A DNA stretch of 64,000 nt from Ravibacter sp964562455 (GTDB taxonomy: Bacteria > Bacteroidota > Bacteroidia > Cytophagales > Spirosomataceae): assembly GCA_964562455.1 (NCBI GenBank), contig CAZLTN010000001.1, positions 62,001 to 126,000 on the forward strand, read 5' to 3'. The position numbers and the translations under genes were made by a program. The notes under the pieces were generated by a model. The model searched no databases. It was given only the letters and a program-made list of their open reading frames with translations, and was not told the DNA's origin. Below, piece after piece: positions 33,988-43,125 of this stretch; the stretch's first letter is position 1, and each line of letters opens with the position of its first letter.

Positions 33988-35973
33988 TCATGCCGGGACA
34001 GGCTTGCTGTTTTTTATAACCACTGCTCCCAAAGGCGGCAGATCGAGTAGTACAGACACGTCCTTCCCGTGCCAGGGTACATCCTCTGAACTGACCACGG
34101 ACCTGCCCGTTACACCGCTTCCGAAATATTCCGTAAGGTTGCTGTTAAAGATTTCTTTCCATTCGCCCTCAGCCGATACCCCCACGCGATAGCTTTCCCG
34201 GGGAACGGGCGTCAGGTTCAATACTATAACGAGGTCGTCCGCCGGATCCCCGCTTTTCCTGGCATAAACCAGCACTGAGTTTTCCCGGTCCTGGGTATCT
34301 ATCCATTCAAAGCCATCGTGCGAGAAACTTTTCTCGTACAGCGCCGGCTCCGACCTGTATAGCCGGTTAAGCCCCTTGACACATTCCTTCATACCCTTGT
34401 TGCCTCCAAATTCCAGCAGGTGCCAGTCCAGGCTTTTTTCAAAGTTCCACTCCCCGTACTGCCCGAATTCCCCACCCATAAACACCAGCTTGCTGCCAGG
34501 ATGGGTAAACATATAGGTAAAAAGCAGGCGCAGGTTGGCAAATTTCTGCCAGTCATCTCCGGGCATTTTCTCTACCAGGGATTTCTTTCCGTACACTACC
34601 TCGTCGTGCGAGAGCGGTAGCATGAAATTCTCCGAAAAAGCATATACCAGGCTGAAAGTAAGCTGGTCCTGGTGCCATTTGCGGAAAGCCGGATTCTTCT
34701 CAAAATATTTGAGCGTATCGTTCATCCAGCCCATCATCCACTTCATTCCAAAGCCCAATCCGCCCACATAGGCAGGCCTCGATACGCCCGGAAACGCAGT
34801 CGATTCCTCGGCTATCGTCTGTACATCGGGAAAAGCGGAATAAACCGCGGTATTCATCTCCCTCAGGAAGGCTATCGCTTCCAGGTTTTCGCGTCCTCCA
34901 TAGCGGTTGGGAATCCATTCGCCTTCATTACGCGAATAATCCAGGTACAGCATCGAAGCAACCGCATCCACCCGCAGGCCATCGACATGATAACGATCCA
35001 GCCAGAACAGTGCATTGCTGATCAGGAAAGAGCAGACTTCATACCGTCCGTAATTAAAAATATAGCTTTTCCAGTCCGGGTGGTACCCCAGTCTCGGGTC
35101 TTCGTGCTCATAGAGGGCCGTTCCGTCAAACCGGTACAGTCCGTGAGCATCTCCCGGGAAGTGGCTGGGCACCCAATCGAGGAAAACCCCTATGCCGGCC
35201 TTATGCAGCTCATCAATGAGGTACATAAGCTCCTGAGGTGTACCGTTGCGGGACGAACAGGAGAAATACCCCGTGATCTGGTATCCCCACGAAGGTGGGT
35301 ACGGGTGCTCCATCACCGGCATGAACTCGACGTGGGTAAATCCCATCTCCTTTACATAAGGCACGAGGTGCGCCGCGATTTCTTTCCAGGTAAGATGGCG
35401 GTCAGGGTCCGAAGGGTCCCGGTTCCACGAATCCAGGTGTACCTCGTAAACAGATATCGGGGCGTTCAGGGCATTCTTCTCCGCCCTCGTCTGCATCCAC
35501 CCTTTATCGTTCCATTCGTAGAAAGTATCGCGCACTATAGACGCCGTGCGGGGCGCTACTTCCGTCCAGAACGCAAACGGATCGGACTTTTCAAGCTGTT
35601 CGCCTGTACGCGAGGTCAGGAAATATTTATAAACTTCGTTATTGCCGACATCCGGTATCCACGTCTCCCAGATACCCGACCCGTCCCAACGGGCTTTCAT
35701 CGGGCAGGAGCCGTTATTCCAACCATTAAAGTTGCCTACTACCGACACATATTCCGCGTTGGGAGCCCACACGGCAAAATAAGTCCCGATCTTACCGTTA
35801 TGTTCCATTACATGCGCCCCCAGCTTCTCATACAGCCTGAAATGCTTTCCCTCCTTGAAGAGGTGTATATCCATATCGGTAAACCGGCTTACATGCCCTT
35901 CGGCAGATGCGGCGCCGGGCTCCGTTTTGCCCGCTGCCTGAGATTCAGTGGAGGTAGACTTCTTTGTACTCAT
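33988..35973 (-). CDS. glgB: 1,4-alpha-glucan branching enzyme
   Basis: 661 aa from the ATG at 35973; the frame is open further upstream but the extra 29 residues look non-coding. Domains in order: a Ser/Thr/Lys-rich N-tail, a CBM48 (GTYFAVWAPNAEYVSVVGNFNGW), a GH13 barrel with DWVPSHF, GLRVDAVASML (nucleophile Asp at about 336), TIAEESTAFP (acid/base Glu at about 389) and LPLSHDEVVYGK (transition-state Asp), and a C-terminal beta domain. It makes alpha-1,6 branches in glycogen. No other glg genes are in the window. The gene downstream on the strand is unrelated in function, apart from the possible ADP-sugar Nudix enzyme. Confidence 0.96.
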   Translation of the reverse strand: MSTKKSTSTESQAAGKTEPGAASAEGHVSRFTDMDIHLFKEGKHFRLYEKLGAHVMEHNGKIGTYFAVWAPNAEYVSVVGNFNGWNNGSCPMKARWDGSGIWETWIPDVGNNEVYKYFLTSRTGEQLEKSDPFAFWTEVAPRTASIVRDTFYEWNDKGWMQTRAEKNALNAPISVYEVHLDSWNRDPSDPDRHLTWKEIAAHLVPYVKEMGFTHVEFMPVMEHPYPPSWGYQITGYFSCSSRNGTPQELMYLIDELHKAGIGVFLDWVPSHFPGDAHGLYRFDGTALYEHEDPRLGYHPDWKSYIFNYGRYEVCSFLISNALFWLDRYHVDGLRVDAVASMLYLDYSRNEGEWIPNRYGGRENLEAIAFLREMNTAVYSAFPDVQTIAEESTAFPGVSRPAYVGGLGFGMKWMMGWMNDTLKYFEKNPAFRKWHQDQLTFSLVYAFSENFMLPLSHDEVVYGKKSLVEKMPGDDWQKFANLRLLFTYMFTHPGSKLVFMGGEFGQYGEWNFEKSLDWHLLEFGGNKGMKECVKGLNRLYRSEPALYEKSFSHDGFEWIDTQDRENSVLVYARKSGDPADDLVIVLNLTPVPRESYRVGVSAEGEWKEIFNSNLTEYFGSGVTGRSVVSSEDVPWHGKDVSVLLDLPPLGAVVIKNSKPVPA

Positions 35974-36062
35974 AATGGTTTTGTTTGAGATATCCGTTCT
36001 ACGGGTAATTTCTCTTTCACAAGGTGAGTTTATCCGCAATATACTGTACGCACAAGCCAATA

Positions 36063-37766
36063 TTATTTTCTGCCGGCAGCGGAAATAGCCTCTTCAGCCT
36101 CCCGGACTTTGCGGGGAGACGGTGCATTCCTGCTATGATACCTGCCGTCGGGTCTGATGATGTAGTAGGTACCGGGTATGCCGGGCGTCCGTAACCCGAG
36201 CTGCATCACCTGATCGGCGTCCAGGAACAAGTGCGTACCTGCCAGTTTATGCCGCACCACATATTGCTTCCAGAGCCTCCGTTCCTCTTCGTTAAGCTCC
36301 CGGTCGATAGATTGGGGCCTTTCGGGGTCGGCGACATGCAGGTAAAGAAAAACTACGTTATCCGGTACCTGCCGGCGCAGGAAGCCGGCGCTTTCCATGT
36401 CGTCCCGGCTCAGATCATTATAAATATCCCAGTTGATAACATAAACAGTACGCCCCTGGTAAAGCTTCAGGATAGCTTCTATCCAGCTACGGCCATTCTG
36501 CGTACTTTCGGCCATCCATACCCCCGGAGCAACCTCCGCAGGCGCCTTGCTCAAGGGGGCTTTAAGGACTTCCTTAATGGCGCTGCTGTCCTTCACCTCC
36601 ATCCTGTACAGCTCGTCGAGCGACAATTTGAGGCTCTGATTATACATTCCTCCCTTTATATGGGCATAAAGGTCTCTTTTTTCCGGCAAGGTATACTGAT
36701 AGAAGTCCTCGACAAATGAAGCTGCGACCAGGAATTCCAGTGCAGGTCCATCATAAGCATCCTTCAGCAGGCTTGCCGATCTTTCAAAATTGGCGATGGT
36801 GGCCAGCTTCTCCCCGCCCCTTTTATAAACGCCACTCAGGAAATCCAGCTCCTGTTTGTCTACGTTTTTCTTTTCGATAATAAGCTTCAGCTTGTCCTGC
36901 TCACTTTGAGAAAGCGGCGACACATATCGTCTCACAAGAGTCGCAATCCTGTCTACCGGGAGAGAACCGGAATTCCTCCTGGCTGCCGGGGTCTTCACCG
37001 TTGCATTTCTCAAAGCGTACTCCCTGAACCGGTTGGCTCTCAGCACCTTCTGATAAGTGAGGGGCGATGTCGCAAACCGTTTCACATCCATATCGTCTCC
37101 CCCGCTCAGCTCATTGAAGTTGTCCAGGGAATATTCCATCAGGAAAGTGGCGCTTTCATCCTCTATCAGCGAGTTTACCCATTCCGTTAGCTCAGCCGAC
37201 TGCCTGCCCTCATTGAGAAGATAGGCCAATGCACGCTGACGGAGGTTGGCCCGCTGCAGAAGACTCTGCTTCGCCGGTGCCAGTCCCTGGTTCCTGAAAG
37301 TCTGCTGAAAATTGCTTCCCAATGTTTTGTTGGATTCAAAAAGCCTGGTTTCCTGTTCCAGGTAGTAAGGGTATAAATTGTTTGCCCCTGCATTTATGCC
37401 TTTGAAGCTGAACAATTTCGACGCCTTGAACATCGAATCGGCATCGAATGTGATCTCTACTTCGCCACTTTTCGCCAGGAAAGTGGTAAATACCTTGCCG
37501 CCGTAGTCCAGGTAAATCTCCTCGGAGGCGGCAGCCAGCGGCAGGGAGGTACGAAAACTTCCGTCGGGCTGCAAGGCTGCATTTACCGACAGCTCATTGG
37601 AAGGAGCCAGGATATTGTTCCTGGAAAATGTAATGCCGGGCGCCTCCCGGTACAGCCGGCCGTTCAGATTCAGCACTTTCCCTTTGATGATCACTGAATC
37701 CTGCTGTGCAGTGACCGGCAGGATGGCAGAAATGGTAAGCAGTAATGAAAAAACAAAACGATTCAT
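36063..37766 (-). CDS. TlpA-like protein with a cysteine-less (degenerate) thioredoxin domain
   Basis: 567 aa. Signal peptide FVFSLLLTISAILPVTAQ, then a DUF4369-like N-terminal beta domain, a long helical middle and a C-terminal thioredoxin-like fold from about residue 425. At the place of the WCxxC motif it reads VYVINWDIYNDLSRDD, with no Cys, and the later GIPGTYYIIRPDGR keeps the cis-Pro loop. It therefore cannot do thiol chemistry and may be a binding or scaffold protein. It lies between glgB and nuoC on the same strand, but spacing (90 and 53 nt) does not prove an operon. Compare the intact protein at 989-2479. Confidence 0.65.
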   Translation of the reverse strand: MNRFVFSLLLTISAILPVTAQQDSVIIKGKVLNLNGRLYREAPGITFSRNNILAPSNELSVNAALQPDGSFRTSLPLAAASEEIYLDYGGKVFTTFLAKSGEVEITFDADSMFKASKLFSFKGINAGANNLYPYYLEQETRLFESNKTLGSNFQQTFRNQGLAPAKQSLLQRANLRQRALAYLLNEGRQSAELTEWVNSLIEDESATFLMEYSLDNFNELSGGDDMDVKRFATSPLTYQKVLRANRFREYALRNATVKTPAARRNSGSLPVDRIATLVRRYVSPLSQSEQDKLKLIIEKKNVDKQELDFLSGVYKRGGEKLATIANFERSASLLKDAYDGPALEFLVAASFVEDFYQYTLPEKRDLYAHIKGGMYNQSLKLSLDELYRMEVKDSSAIKEVLKAPLSKAPAEVAPGVWMAESTQNGRSWIEAILKLYQGRTVYVINWDIYNDLSRDDMESAGFLRRQVPDNVVFLYLHVADPERPQSIDRELNEEERRLWKQYVVRHKLAGTHLFLDADQVMQLGLRTPGIPGTYYIIRPDGRYHSRNAPSPRKVREAEEAISAAGRK

Positions 37767-37818
37767 AGGCGCTGGTTTGCAACCAAGTTAAAGAGAAATA
37801 TCGAAACCAGTCGGAATA

Positions 37819-38352
37819 CTACCCGGAAATTTCACCGGGATCGTCCCGGTCTTCATACGCTACCTTTATTCCGTGATAATAGAGCTGCTCCTGGTAGTCT
37901 TTCCTGAGAGGAAATCCTTCCCAGTCGGCAGGCATAAGGATACGCCTCATATCGGGGTGCCCTTCAAAACCGATCCCGAACAGGTCGTATATTTCCCGCT
38001 CATGCCAGTCGGCGGTACGCCAGATATCGCTTACGCTTGGCACTTTCGGCAATTCCCCGGGGCCCGGCAGCCGCTCAACCGTCACTTTTAAGACCAGGCT
38101 GTGACCCAGCGGGATGGAATTCAGATGGTAGATCACCTCCATCGTACCCTTCTCCGGACCGTTATCAATGCCGGTCATACAGGCGAGATAGTCAAAAAAC
38201 AGCCCGGGGGTTTCAAAAAGAAAACGGCATACCGGAGCTATTTCACCTGCAGGTACCTCTATATAAGGCTGAATAACCGCTTCATCGGCAGCAACCAGGA
38301 TTTCCTCGCCGAATTCCTCTGCCAGGGACGATACAATCTCACCAAACAGCAT
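37819..38352 (-). CDS. nuoC: NADH-quinone oxidoreductase subunit C
   Basis: 177 aa. The Complex I 30-kDa signature is clear: VSDIWRTADWHEREIYDLFGIGFEGHPDMRRILMPADWEGFPLRKDY. It is part of the peripheral arm near the quinone site. It follows nuoB by 11 nt. The next gene downstream is not nuoD, so this nuoABC piece is separated from the rest of the complex, which is common in some Bacteroidota but means the other subunits must be encoded elsewhere. Confidence 0.95.
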   Translation of the reverse strand: MLFGEIVSSLAEEFGEEILVAADEAVIQPYIEVPAGEIAPVCRFLFETPGLFFDYLACMTGIDNGPEKGTMEVIYHLNSIPLGHSLVLKVTVERLPGPGELPKVPSVSDIWRTADWHEREIYDLFGIGFEGHPDMRRILMPADWEGFPLRKDYQEQLYYHGIKVAYEDRDDPGEISG

Positions 38353-38363
38353 GTGTTGATCTA

Positions 38364-38885
38364 TTAAACAGAATGAATTTCATTTTCCACTTCAAGCGCA
38401 AGCTTCGGTGCAAGAGGCCGGTCTTTTCTGATCTTCGCCTGGAGCTTCAGAAAACCGCCGATAAGCGCCTCAGGCCTGGGCGGGCATCCCGGCACATACA
38501 CATCGACCGGGATAATCCTGTCGACTCCTTTGACGACGTGATAACCATGCTCCCAGTAAGGTCCGCCGCAATTGGAGCAGCTCCCCATGGAAATGACATA
38601 ACGCGGCTCGGGCATCTGCTCGTACAACCTTCTTACCCGGTCAGCCATCTTAAAGGTGACGGTCCCGGCCACGATCATCACATCCGACTGTCTCGGCGAA
38701 GGGCGCGGAAAAACACCGAACCGCTCCAGGTCGAAGTGGGAAGCATATGCGCCCATCATTTCTATAGCGCAGCAGGCCAGGCCAAAACCCATAGGCCAGA
38801 GGGACGACAACCTCGCCCAGTTAACCAGCTCCTCTGCCGTAGTAAGTATTATCCCGCCGTCTCCTGTTTTTATTCGCTCGACCAT
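38364..38885 (-). CDS. nuoB: NADH-quinone oxidoreductase subunit B
   Basis: 173 aa from the ATG at 38885 (a TTG two codons upstream is less likely). All ligands of the N2 iron-sulfur cluster are present: Cys38 and Cys39 (GLACCAIEMM), Cys103 (MGSCSNCGG) and Cys134 (VPGCPPRPE). N2 passes electrons to quinone. Between nuoA (24 nt upstream) and nuoC (11 nt downstream). Confidence 0.97.
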   Translation of the reverse strand: MVERIKTGDGGIILTTAEELVNWARLSSLWPMGFGLACCAIEMMGAYASHFDLERFGVFPRPSPRQSDVMIVAGTVTFKMADRVRRLYEQMPEPRYVISMGSCSNCGGPYWEHGYHVVKGVDRIIPVDVYVPGCPPRPEALIGGFLKLQAKIRKDRPLAPKLALEVENEIHSV

Positions 38886-38909
38886 ATACAATCAAAAATA
38901 AACCTGGGT

Positions 38910-39408
38910 TTACTCCCCCTCACCCTCCTTCACTGCTTTTCTATCCTTCTGCCGGGCGTTGAATTGCTCATACAGCTCAGCCGGCACCGGCGACTTGATG
39001 CTTAAAGCCGGAACGCGCGGCATTATCCAATCCAGGTATCCCTTCTTCCAGGCATAGGCAAGTCCAATAACCAGGATCAGCACGAACACTGTCATTTCAG
39101 CCATTGCAAACCATCCCCATAGCCCCCCCGGTTGCGTCAATCAGCTCCCTGTTGCCGAACACTACCGACCAGGGGAAAATAAACAGCAGCTCCACTTCAA
39201 AAAGAACGAACACCAGCGCTACAACATAAAACCGCATCGTAAACTGCACGTTGGCATTACCCTGCGGGTCCTCTCCCGACTCGTAGGTAGTCAGCTTCTC
39301 TTCGTTCGGATTTTTTACGCGCAATAACGAGGAAATACCCAGGACTACCGAGATGAGGACGGTAGCGCCTACCAGGAAAAGGAGAATCTGGCCGAAATCT
39401 GAAATCAA
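38910..39408 (-). pseudogene. nuoA: NADH-quinone oxidoreductase subunit A, frameshifted in a G7 run
   Basis: The first 95 codons, from a TTG at 39408 (no ATG is available), read as NuoA: three helices and the family block KLTTYESGEDPQGNA, QFTMRFYVVALVFVLFEVELLF and GNRELIDATGG. At seven consecutive G (39123-39129) the frame slips and stops at 39097. In the next phase the protein continues as LWGWFAMAEMTVFVLILVIGLAYAWKKGYLDW, the expected third helix and C-terminus. Removing one G restores a 165-residue NuoA. Because nuoA is needed for Complex I, a sequencing error in the homopolymer is as likely as a real mutation; slippage or phase variation is a further option. Confidence 0.85.
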
Positions 39409-39474
39409 TGCACTGATCGGTTTTAATGGTTACCGGTTGTCCTGCATTCCGCTGTCCGGAAGGCAGGCGCTGAA

Positions 39475-39492
39475 CTTAACTACGAAGTTAAG
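39475..39492. promoter_or_regulatory. Inverted repeat upstream of nuoABC
   Basis: CTTAACT-ACGA-AGTTAAG is a perfect 7-bp inverted repeat 67 nt before the nuoA start. It could be an operator or a short hairpin of the leader; no promoter boxes of the usual type are seen next to it. Confidence 0.35.
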
Positions 39493-39549
39493 GCAAAGTA
39501 GCAACATCTGAAAACGGAAATTGAACCTTGCTCCCTTCCCGGGCACATT

Positions 39550-42096
39550 TCAATACAGCAGTTTTACACCTGTAAGCAATCCTGAAGGCATCGGCTCCCA
39601 CAGTGCTGCTTTAAAAGGATGATAGGTAATGTCCACTATATTAATGTCATAGAATTTCTTCCAGCCGGGGCTTTTTTCATCCAGCAAACGCATGTAGTTG
39701 GCTGAGAGATTGGTAACCGCTACCTCCAGGACGTTCTGCTTCCTTTTCAGCGCCCCGGCAGGAAGCCTCAGTTGGAAGGGGATACTCCAGGCTGTCCCCG
39801 CATCTTTCCCGTTCAGCCTGACCTCGGCTACTTCCCTTACATCTCCCAGGTCAAGGACTATTTCGCGCTGCAGCGGAATGCCGTCGGGCAGATCGAATTG
39901 AAGCCTGTAAACGGCAGTCCCTGAAAAATAAGCACCCGAATCCGGCAGGGCTGTCCACGATTTCAGGTCCTGCATCACTACCGGACCCGGAAGGCGGGGC
40001 TGTCCTTCCGTGAATGTCAGCTTCCAGGAGCCGGCCAGGCTGAACGAATGACCGGCAGGGTACCGGGGCTCGGGTCCCGCGGCTTGCTCCTCATCCAGAA
40101 TCATCACGGATTCCCCGGGTAGCAGCCTGATGAAAAACTCCCGTACGCCGCCCGTTTCTCTTACCGGGAGCTTGTATTTAAGGCCTGTGAGGGGTTCCGA
40201 TGCCGTTGCTGCCCCGGCAATGTTATTCAGCTTTATCCATCCGGCATTAAAGCGGTTTGAAAGATTGGCAATAAAATAAAAGGCACGGTTCCCGTATTCC
40301 TTCCTGATAAACTGTAAGCCTTTTCCCGCGATCATTTCCGGCACCGCACCGGCTGCTTCCAGCTCGCTCCTCCAGTTGCCGGAGGTGAAAACATTTTTCT
40401 TTTTAGCCAGCAGTGCTAAATCCTCCCTGAGCTTCATACTTCTCGCCGCGTTGCCTGCCCATCCTGTAGCCCGGTTAGGCAAAGGACCCTCGAAAATAAT
40501 GCTGACGCCTTTTTCCGACAGCCGTTTAAGTTCGTCAAGCGTACTTTCCGGCAGGTTGGCGCATGCCGGGATCAGGAGCGCCTTATAAATTCCACCGCCG
40601 GTATCCAGCCGGCCGTCTGCCATGCTTTTCACGGCTTTCAACTGGTTGTCTGAAATGTAGTCGAAGGTATATCCCTCTTCCCACAGGTCTTTGGCTATTA
40701 TTCCGAAGGGAAGCCTGGCAAGCCATTTTTCGGTATGGTGCACGTCCAGCATCCGTATCGACACAGGCTCTTCTCCGGCCTCAGCCCACAGGTCGTGGAT
40801 AGGAAAATATAGCAGTATATCATTTTTCGGGACGCTCTGCTGCAGGTAGGTCTGGATACGTGTTGCGTAGGCGTTCAGCAGATGAAAATGCTTATCGAAA
40901 TGGGAATGAGGCCCGTAGTTAGTAGAAGCGTAGAACAGCCAGCCCGGGAAAGGCTCATCCCGCGGAGTATAAGTGGTGCCGTGGTAGAAAATATGGTTAA
41001 TACCCGAAACAAAAAGCTCGTCTACCTGGGGCTTGACCTGCGACAGCGAAACTTTGAAATGATTGGCAAGCCAGGTGGTGGTCTCGCTGCTTACCAGCGG
41101 CTTCCCGGCCAGGTGCGCCGGAGACGAAGCCATTTTCATAGCCAGCGGGTTCGGTTTTCCGAAGCGTTCCTCCTCAAAATCAGGGTCTACTCTCAGCCCG
41201 GGTATCGGGAACTGGCTGGTACCGAACGACTCGGTTTCCGGGATATCGGCTTCTGCGTAGATGTCGAGTATATTGGCCGGCGATCCGTGGGCCTGGAGCC
41301 TGGTCTTCATTCCCCGTTGCCGGCTCCATTCAACCCAGGGCACGGTATAGTGCTCTCTGAGCAGCTCCGCCAGCGTCTGCCGGTAGTCTATCCTGACCAG
41401 CTCTTTTTCCTCATCGCTGCCTTTTCCGGAAAGCATCCCGACGGCTTCGGCAAAAGGATAGCCGCGTCTTTTCGTAAATTCCCCCGCGAAACCCGGCGTC
41501 CAGTTGGCGCCGTATACTTCATAGGAGTCGTTGTATAAAGACCTCGGCAGCTCCTCCAGGCCATTGAACGCGCGGTCAAATTTCTGAAGGTATTTCTCCA
41601 TGTTTCCGCTGCCGAACGGATCAAGCACCAACCCCTCTCCTCCCGGAGCAGCCCGTTTTACCATCTGCTTCGTCATTCCGGTCACGACTTCTCCGTTTTC
41701 AATTTCCCATTTCATGGCAGCCATACCGGGCGTCACGTCGGGTCCTCCGAACGGCCATCCTGTCCCGGTTGTCATATCGACCCCGAGGCCCAGCCTGCGC
41801 CCCTCCCCGATCGTAAATTGCAGCAGATCGACCCAATCCCTGCTCAGGAAGGGAACGAACTTCGACTCGAAGCCTTTAGCTCCGTAAATGGGGATAATAT
41901 GGACTCCCCCCAGGCCCTTTGCAGCAAACCGTTCCATTTGCCAGGTAATGTCAGCCCGGTTGGCAGCGCTTCCCATCCACCACCAGTAAGTCCACGGTTT
42001 CCTCGTATCTCCGGCCTGCCCGAGAACAGAAGCTCCAAGAGATAACAGGAAGAACAGCAATAACCATTTTGTTTTTGAAACCGTCATGTATGTCAT
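39550..42096 (-). CDS. GH106-type glycoside hydrolase (alpha-L-rhamnosidase-like)
   Basis: 848 aa from the ATG at 42096 (ATG at 42087 gives a slightly shorter signal peptide WLLLFFLLSLGASVLGQ). The N-terminal barrel opens with WTYWWWMGSAANRADITWQMERFAAKG and GGVHIIPIYG, the beginning of the GH106 family, and continues with MTTGTGWPFGGP, RLQAHGSPANILDIYAEADIPETESFG and LVSSETTTWL. A jelly-roll domain (LDLGDVREVAEVRLNGKDAGTAW) closes it. GH106 enzymes release alpha-L-rhamnose from plant or microbial glycans in the periplasm. It is divergent from the sigma/FecR/SusCD module, with 280 bp between, and probably belongs to the same utilisation locus. Substrate unproven. Confidence 0.8.
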   Translation of the reverse strand: MTYMTVSKTKWLLLFFLLSLGASVLGQAGDTRKPWTYWWWMGSAANRADITWQMERFAAKGLGGVHIIPIYGAKGFESKFVPFLSRDWVDLLQFTIGEGRRLGLGVDMTTGTGWPFGGPDVTPGMAAMKWEIENGEVVTGMTKQMVKRAAPGGEGLVLDPFGSGNMEKYLQKFDRAFNGLEELPRSLYNDSYEVYGANWTPGFAGEFTKRRGYPFAEAVGMLSGKGSDEEKELVRIDYRQTLAELLREHYTVPWVEWSRQRGMKTRLQAHGSPANILDIYAEADIPETESFGTSQFPIPGLRVDPDFEEERFGKPNPLAMKMASSPAHLAGKPLVSSETTTWLANHFKVSLSQVKPQVDELFVSGINHIFYHGTTYTPRDEPFPGWLFYASTNYGPHSHFDKHFHLLNAYATRIQTYLQQSVPKNDILLYFPIHDLWAEAGEEPVSIRMLDVHHTEKWLARLPFGIIAKDLWEEGYTFDYISDNQLKAVKSMADGRLDTGGGIYKALLIPACANLPESTLDELKRLSEKGVSIIFEGPLPNRATGWAGNAARSMKLREDLALLAKKKNVFTSGNWRSELEAAGAVPEMIAGKGLQFIRKEYGNRAFYFIANLSNRFNAGWIKLNNIAGAATASEPLTGLKYKLPVRETGGVREFFIRLLPGESVMILDEEQAAGPEPRYPAGHSFSLAGSWKLTFTEGQPRLPGPVVMQDLKSWTALPDSGAYFSGTAVYRLQFDLPDGIPLQREIVLDLGDVREVAEVRLNGKDAGTAWSIPFQLRLPAGALKRKQNVLEVAVTNLSANYMRLLDEKSPGWKKFYDINIVDITYHPFKAALWEPMPSGLLTGVKLLY

Positions 42097-42300
42097 ATGA
42101 ATAATGCAGGTGTTAGGTATCTCCCTTGAATGGTCGCCGAAGCCCTAATATCCTAACTAATCCAACATAAGTCAAAAACATGTTTAAATTCATCGGGATG
42201 CCTCATTACAAATTCGCACCGGGCAATGAGTATCCGCAGCCCTAACAACGGATCATTACTGTACAAAGGTGAGGCTCAGGGGTCAAACTCCTGTATTATC

Positions 42301-42308
42301 TAACTTTG
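42301..42308 (+). promoter_or_regulatory. -7 box (TAACTTTG) upstream of the ECF sigma gene
   Basis: Perfect TAnnTTTG, 70 nt before the ATG at 42378 and directly in front of the hairpin at 42310-42340. The -33 TTG is not visible at 17-20 nt. Confidence 0.4.
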
Positions 42309-42309
42309 A

Positions 42310-42340
42310 CTCCCGGTACCGTACCTTTCTGTACCGGGAG
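42310..42340 (+). promoter_or_regulatory. Hairpin / palindrome in the sigma-gene leader
   Basis: CTCCCGGTAC (42310-42319) and GTACCGGGAG (42331-42340) form a perfect 10-bp stem with an 11-nt loop. It starts one base after the -7 box, so it is either an operator at the start site or a structure at the very 5' end of the mRNA. No T-run follows, so it is not a terminator. Confidence 0.5.
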
Positions 42341-42377
42341 GTGAAACGGACTTAATATTGCTACTGATTTGAAAAGC

Positions 42378-42947
42378 ATGGAACAGGAAAAGGACTCCCT
42401 ATTACTGGAGGCGTTTCGGTCGGGAGATGCAGCGGCATTCAGTAGCATTTACCGGAAATACTGGTACCCGATGTACCGGGTAGTATACCGGAAAACAGGC
42501 CGCAGGGAAATTGCCGAAGAAATTGTCCAGGACATTTTTACCAGGCTGTGGAGAGAAAGAAAAACGCTGTTCGTTACCGACCTCAACCGGTACCTGTTTT
42601 CGGCGGTGCGTTACGAAACGATCGATTATTACCGGTCCCGGATCCTGCTCGACGACTTCGATGAGCAACTGGAAGATCTGAATCTCAGGGAAGATACAAC
42701 CACAGAAGAGACCATATTATTCAACGACCTCCTGGAAACTATCGACAAAGGACTGGAAGATTTACCGGAAAAATCGAAAGAGATATTTCGTCTCAGCCGC
42801 TTTCAACACTGGCCGGTATCAAAAATTGCTGCTCATTTCAAACTCTCCGAAAAAGCGGTTGAATATCATCTGAGCAAAGCGCTGAGGTACCTGCGTGTTT
42901 ACCTGAGCGATACGCTGATCCTTGCGATATGGCTGGGTTTGAACTAG
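42378..42947 (+). CDS. RNA polymerase ECF-type sigma-70 factor
   Basis: 189 aa from the ATG at 42378 (a TTG three codons earlier is possible). Region 2 (AAFSSIYRKYWYPMYRVVYRKTGRREIAEEIVQDIFTRLW) and region 4 (LEDLPEKSKEIFRLSRFQHWPVSKIAAHFKLSEKAVEYHLSKAL) are both complete. This is the Bacteroidota FecI-like type that works with a FecR anti-sigma protein and an STN-containing SusC. The fecR gene follows after 178 nt. It should direct transcription of the SusCD genes downstream. Confidence 0.93.
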   Translation: MEQEKDSLLLEAFRSGDAAAFSSIYRKYWYPMYRVVYRKTGRREIAEEIVQDIFTRLWRERKTLFVTDLNRYLFSAVRYETIDYYRSRILLDDFDEQLEDLNLREDTTTEETILFNDLLETIDKGLEDLPEKSKEIFRLSRFQHWPVSKIAAHFKLSEKAVEYHLSKALRYLRVYLSDTLILAIWLGLN

Positions 42948-43125
42948 AAGCTTCCGGCTATTTAATATTTGGATATATCGAAGAATATTAAAGCATAATA
43001 ATCTTTATAGTATAATTTTTCAAATATTCTCCTATCTACATTAGGGATCATACCCAAATTTACGGCTTTTGTATTGCCGGGGTTATAGATTGTTCCCCGG
43101 GGAAAGGACAGACCGAAACAGTCGG

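Noticed and set aside
34672..35988. Long plus-strand open frame (438 codons) opposite glgB
   Set aside because: It is the antisense shadow of a clear branching-enzyme gene; its translation is Arg/His/Ile-rich without any domain, and all GH13 motifs are on the other strand.
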